From positions 2,728,001 to 2,792,000 of the forward strand of contig NZ_CP133133.1 of NCBI RefSeq assembly GCF_030908625.1: a DNA stretch of 64,000 nucleotides, read 5' to 3'. The translations under genes and the position numbers were made by a program. The DNA comes from Paludicola sp. MB14-C6. Lineage in GTDB: Bacteria; Bacillota; Clostridia; Oscillospirales; Ruminococcaceae. The notes beneath the pieces are model-generated. The model was not told the DNA's origin. It made no database searches and was given only the letters and a program-made list of their open reading frames with translations. The first letter of the stretch is position 1. Each line of letters begins with the position of its first letter. Shown here piece by piece: positions 15,169 through 25,009 of the stretch.

Positions 15169-16884
15169 TTGTGGTGTAAGAATTGTAATAGAGAAACAAA
15201 TGAAAATTCATGTGAGCTTTGTGGTAATGCTACAGAACAGGATATACCTGTATGGGTTTATTGGTGTGATCATTGTAAAACTCCAATAATTAAAGAAGCT
15301 AATCGGGTGGATAGAAATGTTTGCCCTTTGTGTAATGGTGAAACTAAGTATATGAGCGCAGATATTAGACCTGTGTTTCCTGAAGAACGATTATTACTTG
15401 AAATATTAGTAGCCAAACCATTGGCATATAAAAATGCTACTGTTTGGGTCTCAGATAATCGATATTACATCGATGGTGTTGCTAAAATTATTCCTATTTC
15501 TTTGTTTAAGAAACAGAATGTGAATAATATTACAGCTCTCCTTGAGGAGTACAAAGAGCAAAATGATTATTCTTTCTTTAATGAAATGATAACTAAGTTT
15601 GTGCAAGCAAATAGTCAACGATTAAATTATCTAATAGATGAATCCGTTCAGTTTATAAAAACAACAGCTGAGAAATTTCCTAGTGAAAATATTGTTGTGT
15701 CATTTTCAGGAGGAAAGGACTCTACTGTAGCTGCAGATTTAACAGTAAGAGCTTTAAGTAATCCAAGTTTAGTACATATATTTGGGGATACAACGTTAGA
15801 GTTCCCATTAACAATGGAGTATGCAAAAAGATTTAGAGAGAATAATCCTAAAGCTATTTTTAAAGTAGCTAAAAATAAAGAGCAAGATTTTTATTCTGTT
15901 TGTGAAGATATTGGGCCACCTGCACGTATGTTAAGATGGTGCTGTTCTATGTTTAAAACAGGCCCGATTACGCGAGTACTTAACAGCTTATATCGTGATA
16001 CTGATATTTTGACTTTCTATGGGATTAGAAAATGTGAGTCTGTGAGCAGAAGCAAGTATAATCGTGTAGAGGATAGTGCTGAATCTGTAAAGATTCAAAA
16101 ACAGACTGTTGCATCCCCTATTTTTCTATGGAAAGATATTGATATATGGCTTTATATGCTTGGTGAAAATGTTGATTTTAATGACGCATACAGATTAGGC
16201 TATGATCGAGTTGGTTGTTGGTGTTGTCCAAATAATAATGAAAGAGCACAGTTTCTTTCAAAAATCTATATGCCTGAACAAGCCGCGAAATGGCGAGAGT
16301 TTCTAATTGGTTTCGCCAAAAAAGTTGGTAAGCCGGATCCAGAAGTATATATTGATAGTGGTAAATGGAAAGCACGACAAGGGGGCAATGGTGTTTTAGC
16401 AGCGGAGGATGTAAAAATTAGATTTACAAATTGTACCGCTGAGGATAACGCTAAGGTATATAAGTTAAGTAGACCATTAGATGATAGTTTTATTTGTCTG
16501 TTTACCCCTTTTGGAAAAATATCGAAAGAACTTGGCAGAAAAATGATTAACGAAACTATCGTTTTAGATATGAAGACAAATGTTCCTATCATTTCAATAC
16601 AACCATTTAATCAAGGAGACTTTAAGTTTTCAGTTAAAGTAAAAACCATGAACGTTGTAAAACATGATGATTTACAACGAATGATTGGATATCAAATAAG
16701 AAAATATAATGCTTGTCGAAAGTGTTTAAAATGTGAATCTCTTTGTAAATTTGGTGCAATTTCAATAATAGGTGATGAGTATCGGATTAATGATTCTAAG
16801 TGTAAAAGATGCAAAATGTGCGTTACTGCTAAATACCTAGATGGCGGATGTATGATGGATAAATACTTAAAGACGAAGGAGTAG
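15169..16884 (+). CDS. sspD: SspD/DndC-like PAPS-reductase-family ATP pyrophosphatase with zinc ribbons and ferredoxin domain
   Basis: The 571-residue protein has three parts. Residues 1-60 hold two zinc-ribbon pairs (C3/C6-C15/C18 and C33/C36-C52/C55). The centre is a PAPS-reductase/DndC-type domain with the PP-loop SFSGGKDST (178-186), FGDTTLEFP, LRWCCSMFK and a CWCCPNN cluster. The C-terminus (about 515-560) is ferredoxin-like, with two Cys groups (CRKCLKCESLC and CKRCKMC). DndC/SspD enzymes activate the DNA backbone with ATP so that sulfur can replace a non-bridging oxygen, using an Fe-S cluster. The start is TTG, 8 bases after AGGAGGT. It is longer than minimal SspD/DndC. It heads the phosphorothioation operon. 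Confidence 0.8.
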   Translation: MWCKNCNRETNENSCELCGNATEQDIPVWVYWCDHCKTPIIKEANRVDRNVCPLCNGETKYMSADIRPVFPEERLLLEILVAKPLAYKNATVWVSDNRYYIDGVAKIIPISLFKKQNVNNITALLEEYKEQNDYSFFNEMITKFVQANSQRLNYLIDESVQFIKTTAEKFPSENIVVSFSGGKDSTVAADLTVRALSNPSLVHIFGDTTLEFPLTMEYAKRFRENNPKAIFKVAKNKEQDFYSVCEDIGPPARMLRWCCSMFKTGPITRVLNSLYRDTDILTFYGIRKCESVSRSKYNRVEDSAESVKIQKQTVASPIFLWKDIDIWLYMLGENVDFNDAYRLGYDRVGCWCCPNNNERAQFLSKIYMPEQAAKWREFLIGFAKKVGKPDPEVYIDSGKWKARQGGNGVLAAEDVKIRFTNCTAEDNAKVYKLSRPLDDSFICLFTPFGKISKELGRKMINETIVLDMKTNVPIISIQPFNQGDFKFSVKVKTMNVVKHDDLQRMIGYQIRKYNACRKCLKCESLCKFGAISIIGDEYRINDSKCKRCKMCVTAKYLDGGCMMDKYLKTKE

Positions 16885-16887
16885 ATT

Positions 16888-17472
16888 ATGCAGGAGAACG
16901 ATGTTAATAAGTTAATAGAAATATTACTTTTTTTATGGACTATAATAAAAGAAGTTCTTCCATCAATTTGTACTATTGTTGTTGCACTTATAAGTAGTAG
17001 AATGGTAATAAAATCTTCAAATAAAGCAGCAAAGAAAGAAGAAGCTAATCGATTGCAAAACAAATTAGAGAATTTTTATTTTCCATTCTTGCTACTGTCG
17101 AAAAAAACCACCCAGTTATACAATGGCTTTTATAAGATCTGGGGAAAAGAATATAACAGTTGTTTGGATTTTTTACTCGATAATCAACAGTTTCAAGGAA
17201 ATAGTTTAGTTTTATTTAAAGAGATTATTGATAATAATAGAATGTTAAACGATCTTATTATTAAATATTCTGCGCTAATAAGCAATGCTAATTTACGTAA
17301 TGATTTGTCTAAGTTATCGGCCCATTATACACTATTGGAGTTATCTTATGAACAGAAATTAGTTGGAAATCAAGAAGTATTAAAAGAATACGTTTTCCCT
17401 GAAAATGTAGTGAAAAATGTTGAGGATGAAATTACAAGGATATTACAATGTATAGATGAATTAAATAAGTGA
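16888..17472 (+). CDS. Unknown single-pass membrane protein inside the phosphorothioation operon
   Basis: The 194-residue protein is not recognised. One hydrophobic helix lies at about residues 24-46 (EVLPSICTIVVALISS), followed by a basic stretch (KSSNKAAKKEEANRLQ) and a helical cytoplasmic part. It starts 3 bases after the sspD stop and ends 19 bases before sspB, so it is co-transcribed and probably translationally coupled. I know of no membrane protein in the described Ssp or Dnd gene sets, so it is either a local accessory or a passenger. It might anchor the system to the membrane or act as a separate effector. Confidence 0.55.
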   Translation: MQENDVNKLIEILLFLWTIIKEVLPSICTIVVALISSRMVIKSSNKAAKKEEANRLQNKLENFYFPFLLLSKKTTQLYNGFYKIWGKEYNSCLDFLLDNQQFQGNSLVLFKEIIDNNRMLNDLIIKYSALISNANLRNDLSKLSAHYTLLELSYEQKLVGNQEVLKEYVFPENVVKNVEDEITRILQCIDELNK

Positions 17473-17491
17473 ACTTTGGTGAGGATAAAAT

Positions 17492-18394
17492 ATGAAATTT
17501 AGAGCACACGATACCTTTTTTATAAGAAAAGGCTGGCTATATAAAGGTATGAAAAATGTTAACAATGACAAATATGTTTTCATGAATGTTAACGGAAACC
17601 CAATGGATATTTTAGGCATTGGAGCTAATATGGTTAAGTCGCTACGCTACTGGTTACAAGCGGTGGGGTTAACCGAAGAACCATCTTCTGGTAAACGATA
17701 TCAATCATTTACGGATTTTGGTGATATAATATTTGAGCATGATCGATACATAGAAGAAATGGGTACGTTGTGGTTATTACATTATAAGCTAGCAACTAAT
17801 ATTAACGATGCTACTGCATGGTATTTTTTTTATAATGAATTTAAGCAAAGAGACTTTACAAGAGATGAATTTGTTATGCAGCTTGATAACTTTATTCGCA
17901 TGAACGGCGAAGATGAAAAAGCACATCGTATCTTAACAGATGACTTTAACTGTATTATTAACACTTATGTTCCTCGTTTGAAATCTAATCCTGAAAAGGT
18001 ACAACCTGAAAATAATATTGATTGTCCTTTGGGAGAATTGAATCTTATAGACATAGTAAATAAAAAAACAAAGACATATAAAAAATGTACACCAAAAATC
18101 GATAGTATTCATCCACTTATAGCATTAGCTATTATCGTCGATAATGCTAAAGAATCGAATGAAATTAAAATATCATCGATATTAAATGATAAAGGGAATT
18201 TGTGTAAAGTATTTAATCTTGATGTGATAACCCTTACAACACTGCTAAATAAAATTGAGTTAATGGGCTATATAAAAGTCATTCGAACAGCGGGACTAGA
18301 TGTTATTCGTCTCGAAAACAATATCCAAGGAGATAAGGCTGAGGATAGGTTTAAATGGTGTGTTAAAGAATATTATAATACAATTAATGCATAA
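17492..18394 (+). CDS. sspB: SspB-like DUF4007 protein
   Basis: The 300-residue protein shows the DUF4007 pattern: HDTFFIRKGWL at 6-16, LGIGANMVKSLRYWL at 41-55, FGDIIFEHD at 76-84, LWLLHYKLA at 93-101 and W110, then a C-terminal winged-helix-like part. In single-strand phosphorothioation systems SspB is a DUF4007 protein reported to nick DNA, opening the strand for sulfur incorporation with SspC and SspD. It starts with ATG after GGTGAGG and is followed by the large SspC-like ATPase, the usual partner order. A paralogue is encoded at 31841-32659. The DUF4007 call is firm; the name SspB follows from the context. Confidence 0.78.
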   Translation: MKFRAHDTFFIRKGWLYKGMKNVNNDKYVFMNVNGNPMDILGIGANMVKSLRYWLQAVGLTEEPSSGKRYQSFTDFGDIIFEHDRYIEEMGTLWLLHYKLATNINDATAWYFFYNEFKQRDFTRDEFVMQLDNFIRMNGEDEKAHRILTDDFNCIINTYVPRLKSNPEKVQPENNIDCPLGELNLIDIVNKKTKTYKKCTPKIDSIHPLIALAIIVDNAKESNEIKISSILNDKGNLCKVFNLDVITLTTLLNKIELMGYIKVIRTAGLDVIRLENNIQGDKAEDRFKWCVKEYYNTINA

Positions 18395-18419
18395 AGCTCT
18401 TTAGAAACGGAGATAAGTT

Positions 18420-21400
18420 ATGGTAAACAAAAAAATATGGGTAGAAAAAGGCTTTCAAACATCTATAAATATTGCCTATGATCTACACAATGAAAATAAA
18501 ATAAAGAGTTTTATTCCAACAGTTTCATCAATAGATGTTATTGAGGACATTTTGCTCAGTACAAGCAATAATTCCACAAGCAGAGCTCGGTTTTTAGTCG
18601 GTGCCTACGGCAAGGGAAAATCTCATATTGTTTTAATTCTTATGGCCCTTCTGTCACATAAAGATAAAACTTTATTTAAACCGTTGCTAAATAAGATAAA
18701 GAAACAAAACAGCAAGTTATATGAATTTGTTGTAGATTATATATCTAGTGATAAAAAGCTACTTCCGATTATTGTTAGTGGAAGTAGTGCTAGTTTAACA
18801 CAATCATTTTTAGGTGCGTTACATAAAGCACTAAAAAATGAAGACTTATCAGATTTGATGCCTGAAACTAATTTCAAATCAGCTATTGCAACAATCAAGT
18901 TATGGAGTAAAGATTATCCTGAAACTTACAATAAGTTTGCAAAATCCATTACTGAGACTGTTGAGGATTTTATTATTGCATTAAAAGAATTCGATATGAG
19001 TACATATGAAAAGTTCAATATCATCTATCCAGAGCTTACTTCAGGAAGCTCATTTAATCCATTTACTAATGTGGATGTTGTTGAGTTATATGAAGATGTT
19101 GTAGGTAAACTAAAAGCAAAAGGATTTAATGGGATTTACATCATTTATGATGAATTTAGTAAATACCTTGAATCAAGTATTGCAAATGCAACAATAAGCG
19201 ATATTAAACTGCTACAAGATTTTGCTGAGAAATGTGATCGCAGTGGCGACAAACAGATGCATTTAATGCTTATTTCACATAAAGACATATCTAACTATAT
19301 TGATAAAAACCTTCCAAAAGAAAAAGTAGATGGATGGAGAGGGGTATCTGGAAGGTTTAAACACATTAACCTTCACAACAATTTTTCACAAATGTATGAA
19401 ATAATTGCTACTGTTATAAAAAAAGATAAAAGCTTTTGGACAGAATTTCAACAAGCTCATACACAAGAATTAGAAAATCTTGTAGAGAGATTCACCGAAG
19501 AAGGAAATCGAATACTAACTCAATCAGATGCAGGGTTTGCAATTTCAGGATGCTATCCATTGCACCCAATTTCTACATTTATTCTTCCAAGATTGTCGGA
19601 AAAAGTTGCTCAAAATGAACGTACATTATTTACTTTTTTATCTTCAGATAATAAGCATACATTGCCTGCATTTTTAGAGCAAAATATCGATTTATTATCG
19701 AGTGAGAATCAATTTACATTGCTTACACCAGACTATATTTACGATTATTTTGAACCCCTTTTTCGAAAAGAACCATATACAAGTGATATACATAAAATGT
19801 ACATGCTCACTGCAAATGTTCTTAGACAGCTAGAAGATAATAGTTTAGGTGCTAAAATTGTAAAAACGATTGCACTAATCTATATCGTAGAACAATTTGA
19901 GAAATTACCACCTATTCAAAATATTATTGTTGATACATTTATTGATACTGTTTCAGATATTTCTGAAATTGAATGTGTTTTAAAGGAGTTAATTGAAAAA
20001 GACTGTATTGTGTACCTTAAACGCAGTAATGGTTACCTTAAAATTAAGGAAAGCAGCGGAGTAGATATTTCTGCTGAAATTGAAAAAACAATACAAAAAA
20101 CAAGTGCATTGATAAGTGTAAAAGAAATACTAAATAAAGCATCCTTTGATAACTATATGTATCCAACTGCTTACAATGATGATATGGAGATTACTAGGTA
20201 TTTAAATTTTCATTTCATAGATAGTTTAGAGTTCTTCACGGTCGAGAACTGGGATAAAAAGATTGAAAATCTTCACTCAGATGGTGTGGTATACGCAGTA
20301 GTTCCTGATAGTGAAGACGATATTATTAGGATTAGAACAGAGATTTTGAGTGGAAAACATAATCATCAAAGAATTATGTTTATTTTACCAAAGAAATATA
20401 TCAATATTGAAAAAATAGCATATGAATATTATGCTATCAACCTTTTAAAAACAGCTTGTCTTGATGATGACTTACTATCTGATGAATATGACATTTATAT
20501 TGAAGATTTAGAAGAAGTATTAAACCGTTATATTAGTAGTTATACAAGGCCTGAATTAGGTGATACAGAGTATTTTTACTCAGGAGAGAAACAGCTATTT
20601 AAAAGAAAGGCTCAGGTTTCTGCAAAACTTTCAGAAATTTGCAAAAACATATATCCATATACACCAATTATAAATAATGAGTCAATAAACAAAGATAGCT
20701 TACCTACGGTAGCGATTAACAGCAGAAATAAAATTATTTCAGGACTATTGGAAAATGATTTAAGTATTAACTTAGGATTAACAGGTACAGGACAAGATGT
20801 ATCAATTATGCGTAGTACACTACTTCGTACGGGCATATTAGAAAATGAATGTGTAAAGCCAAAGCTTAACTTAGCACCAGAAGATGAAAATATGTGCAAA
20901 ACACTACAGGCGATTCAAGAATTCTTCAATGATGCCAAAAGCCAACAAGGTAGTAGTTTTAAAGATTTGTATGACACATTAACATTACCTCAAAGTGGGT
21001 TTGGAATTAAAAAAGGCGTAATTCCAATCTTTATCGCATGTGTCTTACATTCATGTAAAAAGTATTTAGTTATTAAGTCTAAAAACGAAGAAGTGAATAT
21101 TACAGTTGATATACTTAACAGTATTAATGAGACTCCTGATTGCTTTACAGCATATATCGAAAACTGGAATGATGACAAAACAAAGTATATAGAAGAACTG
21201 TCACAACTTTTCTCTGATTTTATCATTGAGCGTGAAAAAGACTTTAACACATTTTCCTATGTTGTATCTGCAATGCAACGATGGTATATGAATTTGCCGA
21301 AATATGCGAAAGAGTTGAAAACTATCTATAAATCCGTTAATTCTAATACCGAGGATATGCCTGTAATAAAAGAACAACTTAAATTCATCAATAGCTTAAA

Positions 21401-22076
21401 AAAACCAAATATAAAAGCGCGAGATTATTTATTCAATGATTTATTATCGATTTTTAACTATAATAGTTTTAATTTGGAAGTCATTGGTAGTATCAATGCT
21501 GCAAAATGTACATTTGATAATGCTAAAGGTGGACTTATCAAACATCTTATTTCTGATATAAAATCAATGTTTAGTACTTCAGATAATAAGGTTGCCTCAT
21601 TAACAAGTATAGTTAAAGACTATATTGATTCTCTTAAGGTTGAAACGCTAGATCATCTGTATCCAAATGGAGAACATCGAATGTTTGCTTTGATGAAATC
21701 AATTAGTAATGATGAGCAATTATTTGTTGAGCAACTAGCTAAAGAGATTACCAACTTACGAATTGATGACTGGACAAGAACAACAATTACGGAATTTCTA
21801 TCTTACTTAGGAGATGCGAAAAAGGTAATTAGCGATTTTAATAGATCGATTGATATCTCCACAAAAAAGGCTACTGAAAAAACGAATGGATACAAAATTG
21901 CTTTTGTAGATGAGAGTGGTGAAGAGGTTATAAAAACCTTTGATAAAACCGAATATAGTAGTCGTGCAAAACTCTTATACAATGAAATTGCAACTGCAAT
22001 TGATGAAATGGGACAATCTATTTCTGAAAGCGAAAAAAGGCAAATACTCATGGACTTTATTGAAAAAATGTGTTAG
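18420..22076 (+). CDS. sspC: SspC-like giant P-loop ATPase
   Basis: The 1218-residue ATPase has a Walker A motif GAYGKGKS (61-68) and a Walker B strand IIYDEFSKYLE (about 240-250). A conserved GCYPLHPISTFILPRLSE segment (about 380-397) is also seen in BrxC/PglY-type giant ATPases. In the SspABCD system SspC is the ATPase that works with SspB and SspD to install phosphorothioate on one strand. It follows sspB by 25 bases, with CGGAGA before the ATG. The C-terminal two thirds are helical without further motifs I recognise. It is distantly related to the ATPase at 32672-36913 over the N-terminal 450 residues. Confidence 0.75.
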   Translation: MVNKKIWVEKGFQTSINIAYDLHNENKIKSFIPTVSSIDVIEDILLSTSNNSTSRARFLVGAYGKGKSHIVLILMALLSHKDKTLFKPLLNKIKKQNSKLYEFVVDYISSDKKLLPIIVSGSSASLTQSFLGALHKALKNEDLSDLMPETNFKSAIATIKLWSKDYPETYNKFAKSITETVEDFIIALKEFDMSTYEKFNIIYPELTSGSSFNPFTNVDVVELYEDVVGKLKAKGFNGIYIIYDEFSKYLESSIANATISDIKLLQDFAEKCDRSGDKQMHLMLISHKDISNYIDKNLPKEKVDGWRGVSGRFKHINLHNNFSQMYEIIATVIKKDKSFWTEFQQAHTQELENLVERFTEEGNRILTQSDAGFAISGCYPLHPISTFILPRLSEKVAQNERTLFTFLSSDNKHTLPAFLEQNIDLLSSENQFTLLTPDYIYDYFEPLFRKEPYTSDIHKMYMLTANVLRQLEDNSLGAKIVKTIALIYIVEQFEKLPPIQNIIVDTFIDTVSDISEIECVLKELIEKDCIVYLKRSNGYLKIKESSGVDISAEIEKTIQKTSALISVKEILNKASFDNYMYPTAYNDDMEITRYLNFHFIDSLEFFTVENWDKKIENLHSDGVVYAVVPDSEDDIIRIRTEILSGKHNHQRIMFILPKKYINIEKIAYEYYAINLLKTACLDDDLLSDEYDIYIEDLEEVLNRYISSYTRPELGDTEYFYSGEKQLFKRKAQVSAKLSEICKNIYPYTPIINNESINKDSLPTVAINSRNKIISGLLENDLSINLGLTGTGQDVSIMRSTLLRTGILENECVKPKLNLAPEDENMCKTLQAIQEFFNDAKSQQGSSFKDLYDTLTLPQSGFGIKKGVIPIFIACVLHSCKKYLVIKSKNEEVNITVDILNSINETPDCFTAYIENWNDDKTKYIEELSQLFSDFIIEREKDFNTFSYVVSAMQRWYMNLPKYAKELKTIYKSVNSNTEDMPVIKEQLKFINSLKKPNIKARDYLFNDLLSIFNYNSFNLEVIGSINAAKCTFDNAKGGLIKHLISDIKSMFSTSDNKVASLTSIVKDYIDSLKVETLDHLYPNGEHRMFALMKSISNDEQLFVEQLAKEITNLRIDDWTRTTITEFLSYLGDAKKVISDFNRSIDISTKKATEKTNGYKIAFVDESGEEVIKTFDKTEYSSRAKLLYNEIATAIDEMGQSISESEKRQILMDFIEKMC

Positions 22077-22087
22077 GAGGAATTAGA

Positions 22088-23236
22088 GTGGGTAACACAG
22101 CTTATTTTAACAATGCAGCTACTTCCTACCCTAAACCTGAAGTAGTATATACTTTTATGGACAAGTATTACAGAGAATATGGTATGAATGCAGGCCGAAG
22201 TGGAAATATAACTGGAAATAGGTTGATATCTGAAACTCGATCTCTTTTATTAGAGATGTTTCACTGTCCGAATAAAAAAGTAGTACTAGTACCTTCTGCA
22301 ACAGAGGCTATAAATATCATATTACAAGGTTTAGCCCTATCCGATAACTTCAATATCTATATTTCACCATTTGAACATAATGCAGTTTTAAGGACAATAA
22401 ATTATTTAAAGCTTAAAAACAATCTAAATACTTTTACTCTCCCGGTGGATCGTGAAGCTTTGAGTTTTGATTTAGAAAAGATCAAATACCAGTTTTCAGA
22501 GGCCAAACCTAATTTAGTTGTTATCAGTCATGCTAGTAATGTTTGTGGGGTTATCGCCCCAATACAAGACATATGCACTTTATCAAAACAGCATGATGCT
22601 ATTAACTTAATAGATATGAGCCAAACAGCTGGACTTATTGACACTGATTTGAGTCCTGGAATTTATGATTTTGCAGTTTTTGCAGGTCATAAAACACTAT
22701 ATGGTCCATTTGGTATAGCGGGTTTTATTTGTAATAGTAATGCAAAACTAGATCCTTTAATTTACGGTGGAACAGGTGTTGATTCAGCCAATAAAGATAT
22801 GCCAAGTACTATTCCTGAAAAGTATGAAGCCGGTAGTCAGAACATTTTAGCGATAGCAGGTTTAAATGCAGCACTAAAATGGATTAAAGAAACTGGTATT
22901 CAAAATATTTATCAGAAAGAAAAAAGCAATTATGAAAGGCTTATAAATCTATTAAGTGCGTATGATAATATTCAAATAATTGGGCAAGAGGCGAAGGAAC
23001 AAACTGTTGCAGTAACATCTTGTATATTTGATGGATATAGCAGTGACAATATTGGAGCAATTCTATCCGAACACGGAGTAGAAGTAAGAACCGGTTTACA
23101 TTGTGCTCCATCCGCACATGAGTTTTTAAATACTTTTCCTGCAGGTACAGTACGATTTAGCGCAAGCTATTTTAATACAGATAATGAATTTGAAATACTA
23201 AAGGAAGCATTAGACTATATAGAAGAAAATAGTTAA
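22088..23236 (+). CDS. Cysteine desulfurase (SspA/DndA-type sulfur donor)
   Basis: The 382-residue PLP-dependent class V enzyme takes sulfur from cysteine and passes it on as a persulfide. Visible motifs are NAATSYPKP near the N-terminus, the PLP lysine in FAGHKTLYGPFG (about 197-208) and the catalytic cysteine in RTGLHCAPSAHEF (about residue 339). I chose GTG at 22088 because AGGAGG (22075-22080) lies 7 bases before it. An ATG at 22070 overlaps that site. It is embedded in the phosphorothioation operon, so it is the likely SspA/DndA. The RxGxHCAP form resembles group II (SufS-like) desulfurases. Confidence 0.85.
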   Translation: MGNTAYFNNAATSYPKPEVVYTFMDKYYREYGMNAGRSGNITGNRLISETRSLLLEMFHCPNKKVVLVPSATEAINIILQGLALSDNFNIYISPFEHNAVLRTINYLKLKNNLNTFTLPVDREALSFDLEKIKYQFSEAKPNLVVISHASNVCGVIAPIQDICTLSKQHDAINLIDMSQTAGLIDTDLSPGIYDFAVFAGHKTLYGPFGIAGFICNSNAKLDPLIYGGTGVDSANKDMPSTIPEKYEAGSQNILAIAGLNAALKWIKETGIQNIYQKEKSNYERLINLLSAYDNIQIIGQEAKEQTVAVTSCIFDGYSSDNIGAILSEHGVEVRTGLHCAPSAHEFLNTFPAGTVRFSASYFNTDNEFEILKEALDYIEENS

Positions 23237-23299
23237 AGACAGTTTTAGTTTGTAGTTGATTTCTAAAAATTACTTAGGAAGTTAATTGAGGTGACATAA

Positions 23300-24991
23300 A
23301 TGAATAATGAATCATATATTAGATACTTAAATTCATTGCACAATGTAGATGCGAAAAATGAAAATGCAATTGCAGAAGCAAGCCAAAATAATCCTTATTT
23401 TAAAGATGTTATGGTTAAACGACCAATAGTGGATTTTATTACGAATTGTTTGATGAATGAAGAACCACATATAATTCTTATTACAGGTCACGCTGGAGAT
23501 GGAAAGACTAGCGTTCTAATTCAAGCCCTAGATGAGTTGCAAGCTCTACAAGGTCCATTGAATATATCAGATGAAGTTAAACTGGTCAATGGTAACCAAT
23601 GTGTATATATTAAAGACTTTAGTGAGTTTTCTGCTGATGAAAGAAGAAGCAAGTTGAAAGAATGCTTTGTCCAGACTCAAAATGGCAAACATGTTGTTTT
23701 AGTGGCTAATACAGGCCCGTTACTTAATACTTTTTTAGAAGAAATGGGAGTACAGTCTCAGATGACACTAATCAATGCAATTGACGAGAATAAAGGTGAT
23801 ATTATTGCAATTAACAATTGTAAAATACGTGCTGTAAATATTGCAGGCATTGATAACTCATCGTTCGCTATTCCTTTTTTAAAAAATTTAGTCTCAGAAA
23901 AATGTTTTGAAAAATGTAAAGAATGTAAGAAGTCAAGATGTTGCCCAATTTTGTTTAATAGAAATATGATTCTCGAAAATGAAAGTAAGATATTTGATTT
24001 TCTACATAATCATTTTATTTGGCAACAAGAACATGGAAAACGATTAACAATTAGGCAAATAATTGCACAAATAACATTTGCATTGACTGCTGGACTAGAT
24101 TGTAAGGATGTAAAGATAATTGACAACAAAAGCTATCTGTTTAAGCACTTATTTTCAAATGCTTTATTTGGATACAATGGATTTGATATTAACCAGAAAG
24201 CTTCGTCTATCCAGGCTATCGAGGATATTCAAACAAACGGATATGATCGAAAATGTTTAATCTCAGATGAAGACTTGTTTATTCGACAAGATATAACTGC
24301 ACTTCATCCTGGTATTCAAGAGCTTATCTTAGATATGAAAAATCATTATTCTTGTGTAAATTCTATCAAGTGGAATCAAGCTTTAAGAAGAATGTATATT
24401 CTGTTTAATATCGAAACTAATGATATTAAAAATGCTGAGACTACTAAGACAGTTTTTTCAAAGAAATTTCCTCGCTACTTAGAGCTTAGAAATGGCAAAA
24501 GCCCTAATAATGATGATAAAGTATTAATTATGGAAGCGTTTTCAATATTATTTGTTGGATATATCTGTAAGAATATAAAAGAGTTACCGATAACGCTTAA
24601 TCGTGGGAATGGTATTTCTCAAAGTGTTCAGTTATTGCTTGGCGAAATATCAAACAAATATATCAACTTAAAAACTATTGATACAGGAAGTAATTTATTT
24701 GAAAAAGATCAAAAAAAGCAACTGTTTATAGAAGCTTTTGGCTATAGAATAAATCAGCCTATATCACTTCCATTATTAAATTATTTTGAAGAGATAAGAA
24801 GTGGGGCAATATCTACTGATATTTCTCCGCAATTAACGCATGGAATTGATAGTATCAAAGCACAAATGATATCTTTGTGTAGAGAAAATCAAGATTCAGA
24901 GAGTATAGAACTTCTTGTAATGGAGACAAAAGGATACGGAAACATTAAACTTCAGGAAACAGATGGTGAATGGACATTATTAAATTATTAA
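23300..24991 (+). CDS. dptF: DNA phosphorothioation-dependent restriction protein DptF
   Basis: The 563-residue protein has a Walker A motif GHAGDGKT (about 63-70), a KDFSEFSADERR segment and a four-cysteine cluster CFEKCKECKKSRCC (about 202-215) that may bind zinc. These features and the following dptG and dptH genes identify DptF/DndF, the first of three proteins that act against DNA lacking phosphorothioate. The start is ATG, 7 bases after GAGGTG. It is separated from the desulfurase gene by 63 bases with no terminator. The subunit names follow the Dnd literature; the SspFGH set described for SspABCD systems plays the same role. Confidence 0.85.
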   Translation: MNNESYIRYLNSLHNVDAKNENAIAEASQNNPYFKDVMVKRPIVDFITNCLMNEEPHIILITGHAGDGKTSVLIQALDELQALQGPLNISDEVKLVNGNQCVYIKDFSEFSADERRSKLKECFVQTQNGKHVVLVANTGPLLNTFLEEMGVQSQMTLINAIDENKGDIIAINNCKIRAVNIAGIDNSSFAIPFLKNLVSEKCFEKCKECKKSRCCPILFNRNMILENESKIFDFLHNHFIWQQEHGKRLTIRQIIAQITFALTAGLDCKDVKIIDNKSYLFKHLFSNALFGYNGFDINQKASSIQAIEDIQTNGYDRKCLISDEDLFIRQDITALHPGIQELILDMKNHYSCVNSIKWNQALRRMYILFNIETNDIKNAETTKTVFSKKFPRYLELRNGKSPNNDDKVLIMEAFSILFVGYICKNIKELPITLNRGNGISQSVQLLLGEISNKYINLKTIDTGSNLFEKDQKKQLFIEAFGYRINQPISLPLLNYFEEIRSGAISTDISPQLTHGIDSIKAQMISLCRENQDSESIELLVMETKGYGNIKLQETDGEWTLLNY

Positions 24992-25009
24992 CTGAAAGGC
25001 GGTCATATA

